In this document: in pieces, positions 1 through 6,746 of the stretch
Position numbering within the stretch: position 1 is the stretch's first letter
Layout: each line of letters starts with the position of its first letter
Origin: JABCPE02 sp963530895
GTDB lineage: Bacteria > Bacteroidota > Bacteroidia > Flavobacteriales > Weeksellaceae
Direction of reading: 5' to 3'
DNA: 9,373 nucleotides
Assembly: GCA_963530895.1 (NCBI GenBank)
Contig: CAUSFO010000067.1
Coordinates: forward strand, 1-9,373
Notes under the pieces: generated by a model
The model's input: only the letters and a program-made list of their open reading frames with translations
The model's database searches: none
What the model was told of the DNA's origin: nothing
Translations under genes and position numbers: made by a program

Positions 1-740
1 AAAATAAAGTTTAATAAATTTTCTCTGTTTTCCTTTTTTTCTCGGAAAAACTGAATGAGAATCATCCATTCTCCTTTGGAATTTTGGCGAAGCATCAGCG
101 TTCGTAGAAATCCTTCTTGATTCCTTAAATCAAAAAAATCAAGATTGTTTTTTATCGCATAATCTCTGATTGCGAGACGAATTTCGTTGGACGGCGCTTC
201 TTGTAGGTAGCATTCTTTTAGGTCTAAAATCTTGCTCCACTGCCCTGGGATATGGAAGCCCAGAGCGTTTTTGTTGTCTATTTCTGTGTCGGATTTTATT
301 TCTTCCGAAGTCAGCCAGCGAGCATTGGAAAACGAAAATTCCATTTTATTTCGGTAGAAATAGTGTTCCTCGCCTCCGAGAATAGGGATGCACTCAAAAT
401 CTTCGATGCCGCCTATTCTTTTAATATTGTTAAGAACCTCATTTTGTTTGAATTCAAGCTGCTTTTCATAGCTCATATTCTGCCACTTACATCCTCCGCA
501 CACACCGAAATGTATGCACTCTGGATCTATCCGAAACGGAGAAGGCTCTAAAATTTCTACCATTTCTGCTTCGTAATATTTGCTTTTAGCCTTTTTTACA
601 CGAGCATTCACGGTGTCTCCAGGGATTGCTCCAGAGACAAGCACAGTTTTGCCATCTTCAGTTTTTCCAACAGAAACTCCTTTCGCACCAGCGGAAATCA
701 GTTTGATGTTTTCTAAAATTAGATTTTTATTTTTTTTCAT
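1..740 (-). CDS. rlmD: 23S rRNA (uracil-5-)-methyltransferase RlmD, C-terminus cut off by window edge
   Basis: The leftward frame starting with ATG at 740 stays open for 246 codons to the window edge, so only the N-terminal half or so is present. Residues 1-60 look like a TRAM RNA-binding domain, with the stretch GAKGVSVGK at 18-26 and SGAIPGDTV at 36-44. Next comes the iron-sulfur signature of the RlmD/RumA type: Cys75, Cys81 and Cys84 in HFGVCGGCKWQ spacing (C-x5-C-x2-C), and a fourth cysteine at 177 in KECYL. FYRNKMEFSF (128-137) and GFHIPGQW are typical of the TrmA/RumA family. These enzymes methylate C5 of a uridine in 23S rRNA using S-adenosylmethionine; the SAM domain and catalytic cysteine lie beyond the edge. 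Bacteroidota often carry more than one TrmA-family paralogue, so the exact target uridine is inferred. Only 24 nt separate it from the upstream LTA-synthase-like gene, so the two are probably co-transcribed. No Shine-Dalgarno sequence is visible. Confidence 0.88.
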   Translation of the reverse strand, partial: MKKNKNLILENIKLISAGAKGVSVGKTEDGKTVLVSGAIPGDTVNARVKKAKSKYYEAEMVEILEPSPFRIDPECIHFGVCGGCKWQNMSYEKQLEFKQNEVLNNIKRIGGIEDFECIPILGGEEHYFYRNKMEFSFSNARWLTSEEIKSDTEIDNKNALGFHIPGQWSKILDLKECYLQEAPSNEIRLAIRDYAIKNNLDFFDLRNQEGFLRTLMLRQNSKGEWMILIQFFREKKENRENLLNFI

Positions 741-764
741 TCGGTATTTTTATAGGAATCGAAT

Positions 765-2801
765 TTACTTAGATTTATTTTTTTCTATGTCCATATAAAT
801 ATGGATGGTTTGCAGGGCAGAAAAAGCCCTCATTTTGTTTAACATAAATTGAGCATGTGGATTTTGAATATTATCTAAGCTCAATTTTCTTTTATTTTTA
901 TCTTTCCAAGTGTAATAAGCAGGACTTCCGTTTTCGTAAGAAATCACCCCTATGGAATCGGCTATGAAATTATATTCATTGATTGCAAAGCGGTAGTTTG
1001 GCGATTTTTTAAACAAATTATCTCCCGAATAAATATATTTTTGGTTGGACAAACTCAAATTAAATATAGTAGGGAAGATGTCCTTGTGAGAAGCCATCAC
1101 AGAGGAATCGAAAAAGGCAGGTTTGTATTTTTCTGGAATGTAGAAAAGTATTGGAACACTGCGTTTTAGGAAAGAGTTTTCATCATCGTATTCGAATACT
1201 TGTCGGATATTATGGTCGCCTGTTGCTACGATAATGGTGTTTTCTCCCAAAGGAGAATTTTTGATATCTTTTATAAATTTAGCCAGTTGAGAGGCTGAAT
1301 ATTGGTGGGAATAAAAATTAGCATAAGCCATTTTTTCATCCACTCGAAGAAGGTTTTTTATGGCGTCTATTTTAATAGGGTATGGCTTGTAATGAGTAGG
1401 AATTTCATATGGAGTATGGTTGCTCACAGTGAGGGAAAAGACCATTTTGGGCTTTGCAGGAGACTGCTGAAGCTGGTCTTTTATATAATCAAATAAATAC
1501 CCATCGTGAGTTCCCCAAGCAAAGTCCTCGGCGTTAGGGAATTTTTGTTTGATATGAGAGCTTCCTTTGATAATATCAAAACCTTGTTTTTTTATGAATT
1601 TGTCTGTATTTCTCCATGAAAGGTGCGCACCTGTTATAAAATAAGTCTCGTAGCCTTGCTCTTTGAAAGGCTTTGAAACAGACGAACTGAATGAGGTGTC
1701 AAAATAAGGCGACTGCGAGATGATGCCTTTCGGAGTGTTTACCATAAGGTTTTCTAATGAATATATGGTTCCGTTGAAGGATGACAAACCGTTTTTGAAA
1801 TAGTATAATTCGGGCAGAATTTCATTCAAATCACCCAAAAGATTGAGCTCTTTGGAATGGAGTTCAAAATAATGATTGCTCATACTTTCCATAAGGATAA
1901 ATACGATGTTGGGCTTATTTTTCTCTAAAAACTCATTATGAGCCGTTGTGGAATACAAGTTTTTGTCAAAATCATCGATAATATTTTCGCGATAAACTTC
2001 TTTTACCTGCTCAAATGAACTAAATCCACTAACCTTTAATTCTTGAGTAATGTCAGGAGTGATAAGGTTGTCGTTTAATTCTGATTTTGCAAATTTTAGG
2101 GCATAAATAGGATTGTAGCAAAGAGCATTGATAAACTCATTTGTGCCTATATTAGTATGTTCCCTGCGGAGTGTAAATTCGCCTAAACTTCCTCTCATTC
2201 CTGCGATGAATAGAGGGAAAACTGCTAAGAGAAATAAAGTTTTCTTTGATGCAGGATAAGTATTTACACTAAAGTTTTTCTTAATTTTCTTGTGTAAAAA
2301 TAGAAAACTAACGATGCATAGAGTGTAAATAATAAATATTTTAAATACAGGATAGTCTGTCCATACGGATTTTAGGACAGCTTTCGTATCATCATTAAAT
2401 ATTCCAAAGAATAAGATATTAATATGTGATTGGAAAAACTGATAATAAAAAAAATCTATGATGAAAAGAGAAACATAAACAACTAAAACAAAAGCTAGAT
2501 AAAAACAGCTGAAAGTGAGATATATTTTCCCAAAATTTGTAGTAAATTTTTTAGGAACGAACAGTGAAAATAGCCAAAAAACAGCCAAAGGCAGAAAAGC
2601 GTAACATATGGCAGATATATCAAAACGAGGGCCTACAATGAAAAAAGCATAGAAAATATCGGAAAGATACTCTCCAAGCTGAGACCATTTTCCATAAACT
2701 GAAAAAAATATAAAACGATTGATGAAGAATAAACAGATGAAATAAAAAAAATACTTAAGTCCGTTTAGTGTAACTTTTTTAAATAAGTATAAATTTATCA
2801 T
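765..2801 (-). CDS. LTA synthase/MdoB-like membrane sulfatase-fold phosphotransferase
   Basis: The product is 678 residues, the usual length for the LtaS/OpgB-like family. The N-terminal 200 residues are strongly hydrophobic, with about five membrane segments (roughly 15-35, 45-80, 93-118, 152-170 and 187-201). A periplasmic alkaline-phosphatase-fold domain follows from about 295. Family residues can be matched to the LtaS catalytic set: Glu305 in FILMES, the candidate nucleophile Thr345 in NGTIYSLENL, a Trp396-Arg397 pair, His462 in SNHTPYE, and Asp529-His530 in ATGDHN. The catalytic centre therefore looks intact, and the enzyme probably transfers a phosphoglycerol or phosphoethanolamine group onto a periplasmic acceptor. 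Gram-negative Bacteroidota make no classical lipoteichoic acid, so the acceptor (a glycan, a lipid or lipid A) cannot be named from sequence. The first ATG of the frame lies only about 20 nt downstream of a terminator hairpin. rlmD follows 24 nt after the stop. Confidence 0.85.
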   Translation of the reverse strand: MINLYLFKKVTLNGLKYFFYFICLFFINRFIFFSVYGKWSQLGEYLSDIFYAFFIVGPRFDISAICYAFLPLAVFWLFSLFVPKKFTTNFGKIYLTFSCFYLAFVLVVYVSLFIIDFFYYQFFQSHINILFFGIFNDDTKAVLKSVWTDYPVFKIFIIYTLCIVSFLFLHKKIKKNFSVNTYPASKKTLFLLAVFPLFIAGMRGSLGEFTLRREHTNIGTNEFINALCYNPIYALKFAKSELNDNLITPDITQELKVSGFSSFEQVKEVYRENIIDDFDKNLYSTTAHNEFLEKNKPNIVFILMESMSNHYFELHSKELNLLGDLNEILPELYYFKNGLSSFNGTIYSLENLMVNTPKGIISQSPYFDTSFSSSVSKPFKEQGYETYFITGAHLSWRNTDKFIKKQGFDIIKGSSHIKQKFPNAEDFAWGTHDGYLFDYIKDQLQQSPAKPKMVFSLTVSNHTPYEIPTHYKPYPIKIDAIKNLLRVDEKMAYANFYSHQYSASQLAKFIKDIKNSPLGENTIIVATGDHNIRQVFEYDDENSFLKRSVPILFYIPEKYKPAFFDSSVMASHKDIFPTIFNLSLSNQKYIYSGDNLFKKSPNYRFAINEYNFIADSIGVISYENGSPAYYTWKDKNKRKLSLDNIQNPHAQFMLNKMRAFSALQTIHIYMDIEKNKSK

Positions 2802-2822
2802 GTAATATAAATGATTTATAAA

Positions 2823-2858
2823 AATAAATAGAATCCAAATAAATGGACTCTATTTATT
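2823..2858 (-). terminator. Rho-independent terminator after the TlpA-like lipoprotein gene
   Basis: A 14-bp stem (2845-2858 with 2823-2836) encloses an 8-nt loop (2837-2844). The one imperfect position is a G-U wobble when read as leftward RNA but an A-C mismatch in rightward RNA, so the hairpin favours the leftward strand. The 3' side runs into a U-rich tail. It lies 15 nt after the stop of the lipoprotein gene and ends about 21 nt before the start codon of the next leftward gene. Confidence 0.8.
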
Positions 2859-2873
2859 CTTTAAACTTTTTTA

Positions 2874-4352
2874 TTAGTGTCCGTGTCCATCGTGTTCTTC
2901 TTCTGTTTCAGAAGCATCAGGAACAGGAGCGGACATTCCTGTTTGTTTATTTAGAATGTCAATAAGTTCTGTCAGCTGGATATTAGAAAGCCCAAGAATA
3001 GTCTTACTTGCAACCTTTCCATCTTTATCTAAAATCATGAAACTAGGAAGCTTAAATCCATAGATATGGAGTTGTTGTGCCGCCTCAGATTTTAGCCCTC
3101 CTTTAGCATAAAGATTAACTCCTGTAAAGCCGTTTAATAATGATTTAGAAGTCTTTTGGAACTGCTTAGCATCATCATCCATATTGACATAGGCTACATT
3201 TAGTTTTGATTTATAAAACTCAGTAATCTCTTTTAATGCAGCAGCAGATTGTACAATATTTGGTGCAAAAGAGCTGTAGAAGATAAGCAAAGTAGGTTTT
3301 CCTTTAAGTTCACTTATTTTATAAGCTTTACCATCTTGTTTTATGAAATTTACTTCTGGTAATGTAGAACCTACTTTTGGTCCTATAATTGCAGTATAAA
3401 CTCTTTCTAAGTCTTTTTTAATGTTTTCTGATTTTACTTTTTCAGTGAGCGCCTTTAGAACTTGCTCAATTTTATCATTTTGAGGATGAAGATCAAATTG
3501 AGTAGCGATATATGCAGCCAAGTAGTCTTTTTGCTCTTGTGAAAAATCTTTTCTAGTTTCTAAAAATTTCAAGAAAACTTCTGTTTGTGTAGTTTTAGTA
3601 TCGTTAAGATAAGGAGTAGCAAATTTTCTGAAATCAGGCTCCAGTTTTCCTAAAAGATACTGTCTATAAGCAGGAAATTCTTTGATTAAAGCTTCTTTTT
3701 CAAATTTTTTCTGACTTTCTTTGAAATTCGCAGATACTTTAAAATCAGGATTTTGGGTCATCTGTCCGTGCATAATTTCATACTGAGAACTTATCATCAG
3801 AAGATTTACCATCAAGTCACTTTTTTTCCATTCTATGACATCCTTGTCAGCATTTTTAGATTTAGCAATTTCATCTAATTTCTTATTGATATCAGCAGAG
3901 TATTTTTCTATTTCTTTGATGAAATCATTTTCGTTTTTTGCTAAAACAGCTTGGTTTAATTTAGAAAAGTATGAAGTGATGAATTTTTGACTTTCAATCA
4001 AGAATTCATTATTAGCTTGTCCTTTTCCACTGATTTTCAGGTCTTCAGGGAATGTAGAGCCATTACCTTCCAGATTGAGGTTTTCACCATTTTTTAGATA
4101 TAAGAAATTTACTTTTCCTTGATATACCAAAGCATAGATTCCGTCTTTTTTTACACTGATAGTATCAGAAAAATTTCCTTTTTCATCTATGCCAATATTC
4201 GCAATAGGAAGCGTGGCAACGGATGAAACATCTATAAGCTCCATTCTGCTCAGTGGTGCAGGGTTATTGATTTTTCCTGTAAAAACTAAATCTTTTTTGG
4301 AACAAGATATAGCAAAGACAGCGAATAAAATAAGCAAAAAATATTTTTTCAT
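2874..4352 (-). CDS. TlpA/DUF4369-type lipoprotein with degenerate thioredoxin site
   Basis: The 492-residue product starts with a lipoprotein signal peptide whose lipobox AISC places the lipidated cysteine at 17. Residues 20-110 resemble the DUF4369 beta domain (FTGKINN and YLKNGENLNLEG); a long helical middle follows. Residues 325-470 form a TlpA/ResA-like thioredoxin domain: GSTLPEVNF, KGKPTLLIFYSS, a probable cis-proline at 436 (GFKLPSF), and ILDKDGKV. Where active members have Trp-Cys-Pro-x-Cys, this protein has Phe362-Ala363-Pro364-Asn365-Ile366, so both redox cysteines are gone. Cys17 is the only cysteine in the whole protein, which rules out thiol-disulfide chemistry. The C-terminus ends in an acidic, His-rich tail (EEEHDGHGH) that could bind metal. 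It probably sits in the periplasm or at the outer membrane as a structural or binding protein. The pRiA4b-like gene lies 17 nt upstream on the same strand. The lipobox supports the chosen start. Confidence 0.85.
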   Translation of the reverse strand: MKKYFLLILFAVFAISCSKKDLVFTGKINNPAPLSRMELIDVSSVATLPIANIGIDEKGNFSDTISVKKDGIYALVYQGKVNFLYLKNGENLNLEGNGSTFPEDLKISGKGQANNEFLIESQKFITSYFSKLNQAVLAKNENDFIKEIEKYSADINKKLDEIAKSKNADKDVIEWKKSDLMVNLLMISSQYEIMHGQMTQNPDFKVSANFKESQKKFEKEALIKEFPAYRQYLLGKLEPDFRKFATPYLNDTKTTQTEVFLKFLETRKDFSQEQKDYLAAYIATQFDLHPQNDKIEQVLKALTEKVKSENIKKDLERVYTAIIGPKVGSTLPEVNFIKQDGKAYKISELKGKPTLLIFYSSFAPNIVQSAAALKEITEFYKSKLNVAYVNMDDDAKQFQKTSKSLLNGFTGVNLYAKGGLKSEAAQQLHIYGFKLPSFMILDKDGKVASKTILGLSNIQLTELIDILNKQTGMSAPVPDASETEEEHDGHGH

Positions 4353-4369
4353 AATATGCTGGTTTTTAA

Positions 4370-4951
4370 CTATTTGTAGTCCTCATCTTCATCTACTCCC
4401 TCATCATAGTAGTCATTAGAGAAATCGTCTTCCTCATCATAGCCGTCTTCAAATTCAGAGCTGAAATCCTCTTCTTCTAATAAATCAAAGTCATCCACAG
4501 CGATGTTTGATTGTTGTTTTTTCGTAGTGGCAGAGCTACCATTTTTACTTGGAGCCTTAAGAGGAACATTTCCGAAACGGAATACTGTAATAGGATAATT
4601 TACAGAGTTTTTCTCATCTGTAATTTCCAAAAGTTCACAAAAAAATTCCCAAAGGTCTAAAAGCCCGTATTTAAAATGCATTTTACTTCCAATTTCTGGA
4701 AATGCCTCACTCATGTACACATCAGACATCGTGTCTCCATCTCCATCATCAGACATATCTTCTAAAGGAACTGCTGTCCCCTCAGACCAGCTGTCATCAG
4801 AATAGTAAAAAGAAGAAAGCTCCTCACCCTGAAGGCTGAAAGCACTCTTAATTCCTAAATGCAGATTCCAAAGAGTTTGTTTTTCTCTAATTTCAATGTC
4901 TCTAAAAACCTGCTCCTTTGCATCTAAAATAACTCGTACTTTGTAAATCAT
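4370..4951 (-). CDS. Plasmid pRiA4b ORF-3-like protein with acidic C-terminal tail
   Basis: The product has 193 residues. The first ~125 match the pRiA4b ORF-3/IS1096 TnpR-like family pattern: an N-terminal YKVRVILD strand, LWNLHLGIKSAF (27-38), DDSWSEG (52-58), then MHFKYG (91-96) and LWEFFCELLEI (100-110). The molecular role of this family is unknown, and the link to IS1096 is only its first context. No transposase or inverted repeat flanks this copy, so it looks like a stable chromosomal gene. A lysine-rich linker (about 132-147) leads into a tail, residues 152-193, in which 23 of 42 residues are Asp or Glu; this suggests an electrostatic interaction surface or a nucleic-acid mimic (inference). 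It has no signal peptide, so it is cytoplasmic. It is first in a two-gene unit with the TlpA-like lipoprotein and is preceded by a TATATTTG box. Confidence 0.8.
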   Translation of the reverse strand: MIYKVRVILDAKEQVFRDIEIREKQTLWNLHLGIKSAFSLQGEELSSFYYSDDSWSEGTAVPLEDMSDDGDGDTMSDVYMSEAFPEIGSKMHFKYGLLDLWEFFCELLEITDEKNSVNYPITVFRFGNVPLKAPSKNGSSATTKKQQSNIAVDDFDLLEEEDFSSEFEDGYDEEDDFSNDYYDEGVDEDEDYK

Positions 4952-4992
4952 AAATTCTTTTGTTCTTCTGTTTTTATTTAAAATTTAAGATG

Positions 4993-5000
4993 CAAATATA
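4993..5000 (-). promoter_or_regulatory. Candidate Bacteroidota -7 box upstream of the pRiA4b-like gene
   Basis: Read leftward the site is TATATTTG, a full match to the Bacteroidota -7 consensus TAnnTTTG, about 41 nt before the start codon at 4951. No clear TTG -33 element lies at the usual distance, and the region is very AT-rich, so the match could be chance. Its position between the rpoD terminator and the next gene supports it. Confidence 0.4.
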
Positions 5001-5083
5001 ATATAAATCATATGCTAAGAAAAATTATTTTTAAAAAAAATGAAATTTTATGTAATTCATTTTAAATCAATTTATTAAAAATA

Positions 5084-5112
5084 AAAAAGCAGTGAAATTT
5101 TCACTGCTTTTT
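5084..5112 (-). terminator. Rho-independent terminator of rpoD
   Basis: The perfect inverted repeat AGCAGTGAAA/TTTCACTGCT has its centre near 5098. The stem extends with A-T pairs to 5084 and 5112, and a run of U's follows in leftward RNA. It lies directly after the rpoD stop codon at 5116-5118. Its A/T flanks are symmetrical, so it could also stop rightward transcription, but no gene there needs it. Confidence 0.85.
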
Positions 5113-5115
5113 CTA

Positions 5116-5982
5116 TTATTTCCCTAAATAGGATTTCAAGATTTTACTTCTGCTGTTGTGTTTCAGTCTTTTAATGGCTTTTTCTTTGATTTGTCGAACT
5201 CTTTCTCTCGTTAAATCAAAGGTTTCACCTATTTCCTCCAAATTCATAGGATGTTTGCCATTTAACCCAAAATAAAGCCTTACCAAATCAGCTTCTCTCG
5301 GCGTAAGGGTCTGCAAAGCTCTCTCTATTTCTATTTGTAGAGATTCCAGCATCAGTTCTTTATCAGGACTTGGAGATTCACCAGAGCGCAATACATCATA
5401 AAGGTTAGAATCTTCTCCTTCTACTAGCGGAGCGTCCATAGATAGGTGTCTTCCAGAGTTTTTCATAGATTCCTTGATGTCCTCCTCGCTCATGTCCAAT
5501 ACTTCGGCTAGCTCCTCTGGGGATGGCGGTCTTTCGTTGATTTGTTCCAGTTCCGCATAGGCTTTGTTGATTTTATTGATAGAGCCTATTTTATTTAAAG
5601 GAAGTCTTACGATTCTAGACTGCTCAGCCAAGGCTTGAAGAATAGACTGTCTAATCCACCATACAGCGTAAGAAATGAATTTAAACCCTCTGGTTTCATC
5701 GTATCTTTTAGCGGCTTTCATTAGTCCTAAATTTCCTTCGTTTATTAAATCTGGAAGAGAAAGTCCTTGGTTTTGATATTGTTTAGAAACAGAAACCACG
5801 AAACGAAGGTTGGCTTTGATTAGTTTTTCTAAAGCAACCTTGTCTCCAGACCTGATTTTTTGGGCTAAAATAACCTCTTCATCGGCAGTGATAAGTTCTA
5901 CTTTACCGATTTCCTGTAAATATTTATCCAAAGATGCGGTCTCTCTGTTGGTTACCTGTTTGGTGATTTTTAGTTGTCTCAT
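5116..5982 (-). CDS. rpoD: Primary RNA polymerase sigma factor RpoD (short Bacteroidota form)
   Basis: This 288-residue protein is a primary-type sigma-70 factor. Region 1.2 includes SLDKYLQEIGKVELIT (17-32). Region 2 carries LRFVVSVSKQYQNQGL (59-74), the core-binding DLINEGNLGLMKA, and the -10 recognition and melting helix YAVWWIRQSI (105-114). Region 3 covers about 127-205 with SMDAP (181-185). Region 4 has the -35 helix-turn-helix LEEIGETFDLTRERVRQIKE (248-267). Region 1.1 and the large non-conserved insert of E. coli RpoD are absent, which is normal for Bacteroidota, where the primary sigma is about 287 residues and recognises TTTG/TAnnTTTG promoters. It directs transcription of most genes in the cell. 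The gene appears monocistronic, with its own terminator and a 155-bp divergent spacer toward the NlpC/P60 gene. The start MRQLKITKQV is the conserved N-terminus of this group. Confidence 0.97.
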   Translation of the reverse strand: MRQLKITKQVTNRETASLDKYLQEIGKVELITADEEVILAQKIRSGDKVALEKLIKANLRFVVSVSKQYQNQGLSLPDLINEGNLGLMKAAKRYDETRGFKFISYAVWWIRQSILQALAEQSRIVRLPLNKIGSINKINKAYAELEQINERPPSPEELAEVLDMSEEDIKESMKNSGRHLSMDAPLVEGEDSNLYDVLRSGESPSPDKELMLESLQIEIERALQTLTPREADLVRLYFGLNGKHPMNLEEIGETFDLTRERVRQIKEKAIKRLKHNSRSKILKSYLGK

Positions 5983-5998
5983 TTGATAAATAGTATTT

Positions 5999-6016
5999 TG
6001 TAATTTACTAATTACA
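5999..6016. repeat. Inverted repeat in the rpoD/NlpC divergent spacer
   Basis: TGTAATT (5999-6005) and AATTACA (6010-6016) form a perfect 7-bp inverted repeat around a 4-nt centre, 17 nt upstream of the rpoD start codon. Its size and symmetry would suit a dimeric regulator site or a small hairpin in the rpoD leader. In such AT-rich DNA it may be coincidence; no regulator is implied by the sequence. No perfect TAnnTTTG box was found for rpoD itself. Confidence 0.25.
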
Positions 6017-6081
6017 TATACGACAGGATTATCATAAAGGTTACACCTAAAAACATTTTTTCTGCAAAAAGTATTGTTTTC

Positions 6082-6114
6082 TTTTGTGAATTCCCTGATT
6101 TTTTACTATCTTTG
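6082..6114 (+). promoter_or_regulatory. Bacteroidota-type promoter for the NlpC/P60-dapD unit
   Basis: A TTTTG -33 element (6082-6086) is followed after 20 nt by TATCTTTG (6107-6114), a full TAnnTTTG -7 match. The spacing is within the range for Bacteroidota primary-sigma promoters. Transcription would start near 6120, giving a leader of only about 17 nt before the ATG at 6138. This is the best promoter in the window. Confidence 0.7.
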
Positions 6115-6137
6115 GCGTTTAGCAAAAATTTTATTCG

Positions 6138-6701
6138 ATGAAAAAAACCGTATTATTAGTTGTGGTTACATTTTCTTTGTGGTCATGTGGAGCATCTCAG
6201 CCAGCTAGAGTTTATGGAAATAAAAATATTTCTAATAACAATTCTTATTCATATAATACAAATAATGAAAAGCCATCAAAATCAAAAAATAAAAAATCTT
6301 CAAAGGAGGGACCTAATGCCAAAGCAGCAAACATCCTTTCTGATGCAGAGAAATACCTTGGGGCTCCGTATAGAGCGGGAGGGATGACTTATTCTGGATT
6401 TGATTGTTCTGGATTTGTGAATACTGTTTTTGCGGAAAATGATATTAAACTTACCAGACGCTCTGCTGACCAAGCGAAAGAAGGAGTGGGAATCAATATA
6501 GAGAATGTAAAACATGGCGATTTATTATTCTTTGCTACTGCTGGTGGAAAGAGGGTTTCTCATGTGGGGATAGTTCATACGATAACAGATGATGGGGAAA
6601 TTAAATTTATCCATGCTTCTACGAGTAAAGGTGTGATTATTTCTTCATTGGAAGAGGCTTATTGGGATAAGGCGTTTCTTTTCGCGAGAAGGGTTCTTTA
6701 A
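6138..6701 (+). CDS. NlpC/P60 family lipoprotein, peptidoglycan endopeptidase
   Basis: The product has 187 residues. A short signal peptide ends in the lipobox LWSC, so Cys17 would be lipidated and the protein anchored in a membrane. Residues 28-58 are a low-complexity Asn/Ser/Lys linker. Residues 62-187 are an NlpC/P60 domain: YLGAPYRAGG (73-82), the catalytic cysteine Cys90 in GFDCSGF, His142 in SHVGI, and a third polar residue, His159, in FIHAS. All three catalytic positions are intact. Family members cut the gamma-D-glutamyl-diaminopimelate bond in peptidoglycan stem peptides, as with the E. coli Spr/MepS type, and so act in wall remodelling; the exact bond here is inferred. It is the first gene after a strong promoter, and dapD follows after 45 nt with no terminator between, so the two are likely co-transcribed. 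Length is typical for a single-domain lipoprotein member. Confidence 0.92.
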   Translation: MKKTVLLVVVTFSLWSCGASQPARVYGNKNISNNNSYSYNTNNEKPSKSKNKKSSKEGPNAKAANILSDAEKYLGAPYRAGGMTYSGFDCSGFVNTVFAENDIKLTRRSADQAKEGVGINIENVKHGDLLFFATAGGKRVSHVGIVHTITDDGEIKFIHASTSKGVIISSLEEAYWDKAFLFARRVL

Positions 6702-6746
6702 AATGTGATTTTTTGAATTTATAAATTTTAATTAGTAATAAAAAAA

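Noticed and set aside
170..798. Rightward open frames of 71, 99 and 72 codons
   Set aside because: They lie antisense to rlmD, which has clear TRAM and iron-sulfur motifs, and their translations show no family features.
4189..4419. Rightward open frame of 76 codons
   Set aside because: It is antisense to the signal-peptide region of the lipoprotein gene and shows no features of its own.
4370..4951. Insertion sequence suggested by the IS1096/pRiA4b-type protein
   Set aside because: No transposase, terminal inverted repeats or target duplication were seen around the gene.
5116..5982. Missing sigma region 1.1 in RpoD as a truncation
   Set aside because: The short form without region 1.1 is normal for the primary sigma factor of Bacteroidota.
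6160..6515. Open frames on both strands inside the NlpC/P60 gene
   Set aside because: They overlap a complete NlpC/P60 gene with all catalytic residues and are frame shadows.
6716..6727. AT-only palindrome AATTTATAAATT between the NlpC/P60 gene and dapD
   Set aside because: It is too weak and lacks a loop and T-run, so it is not a terminator; it is expected by chance in AT-rich DNA.
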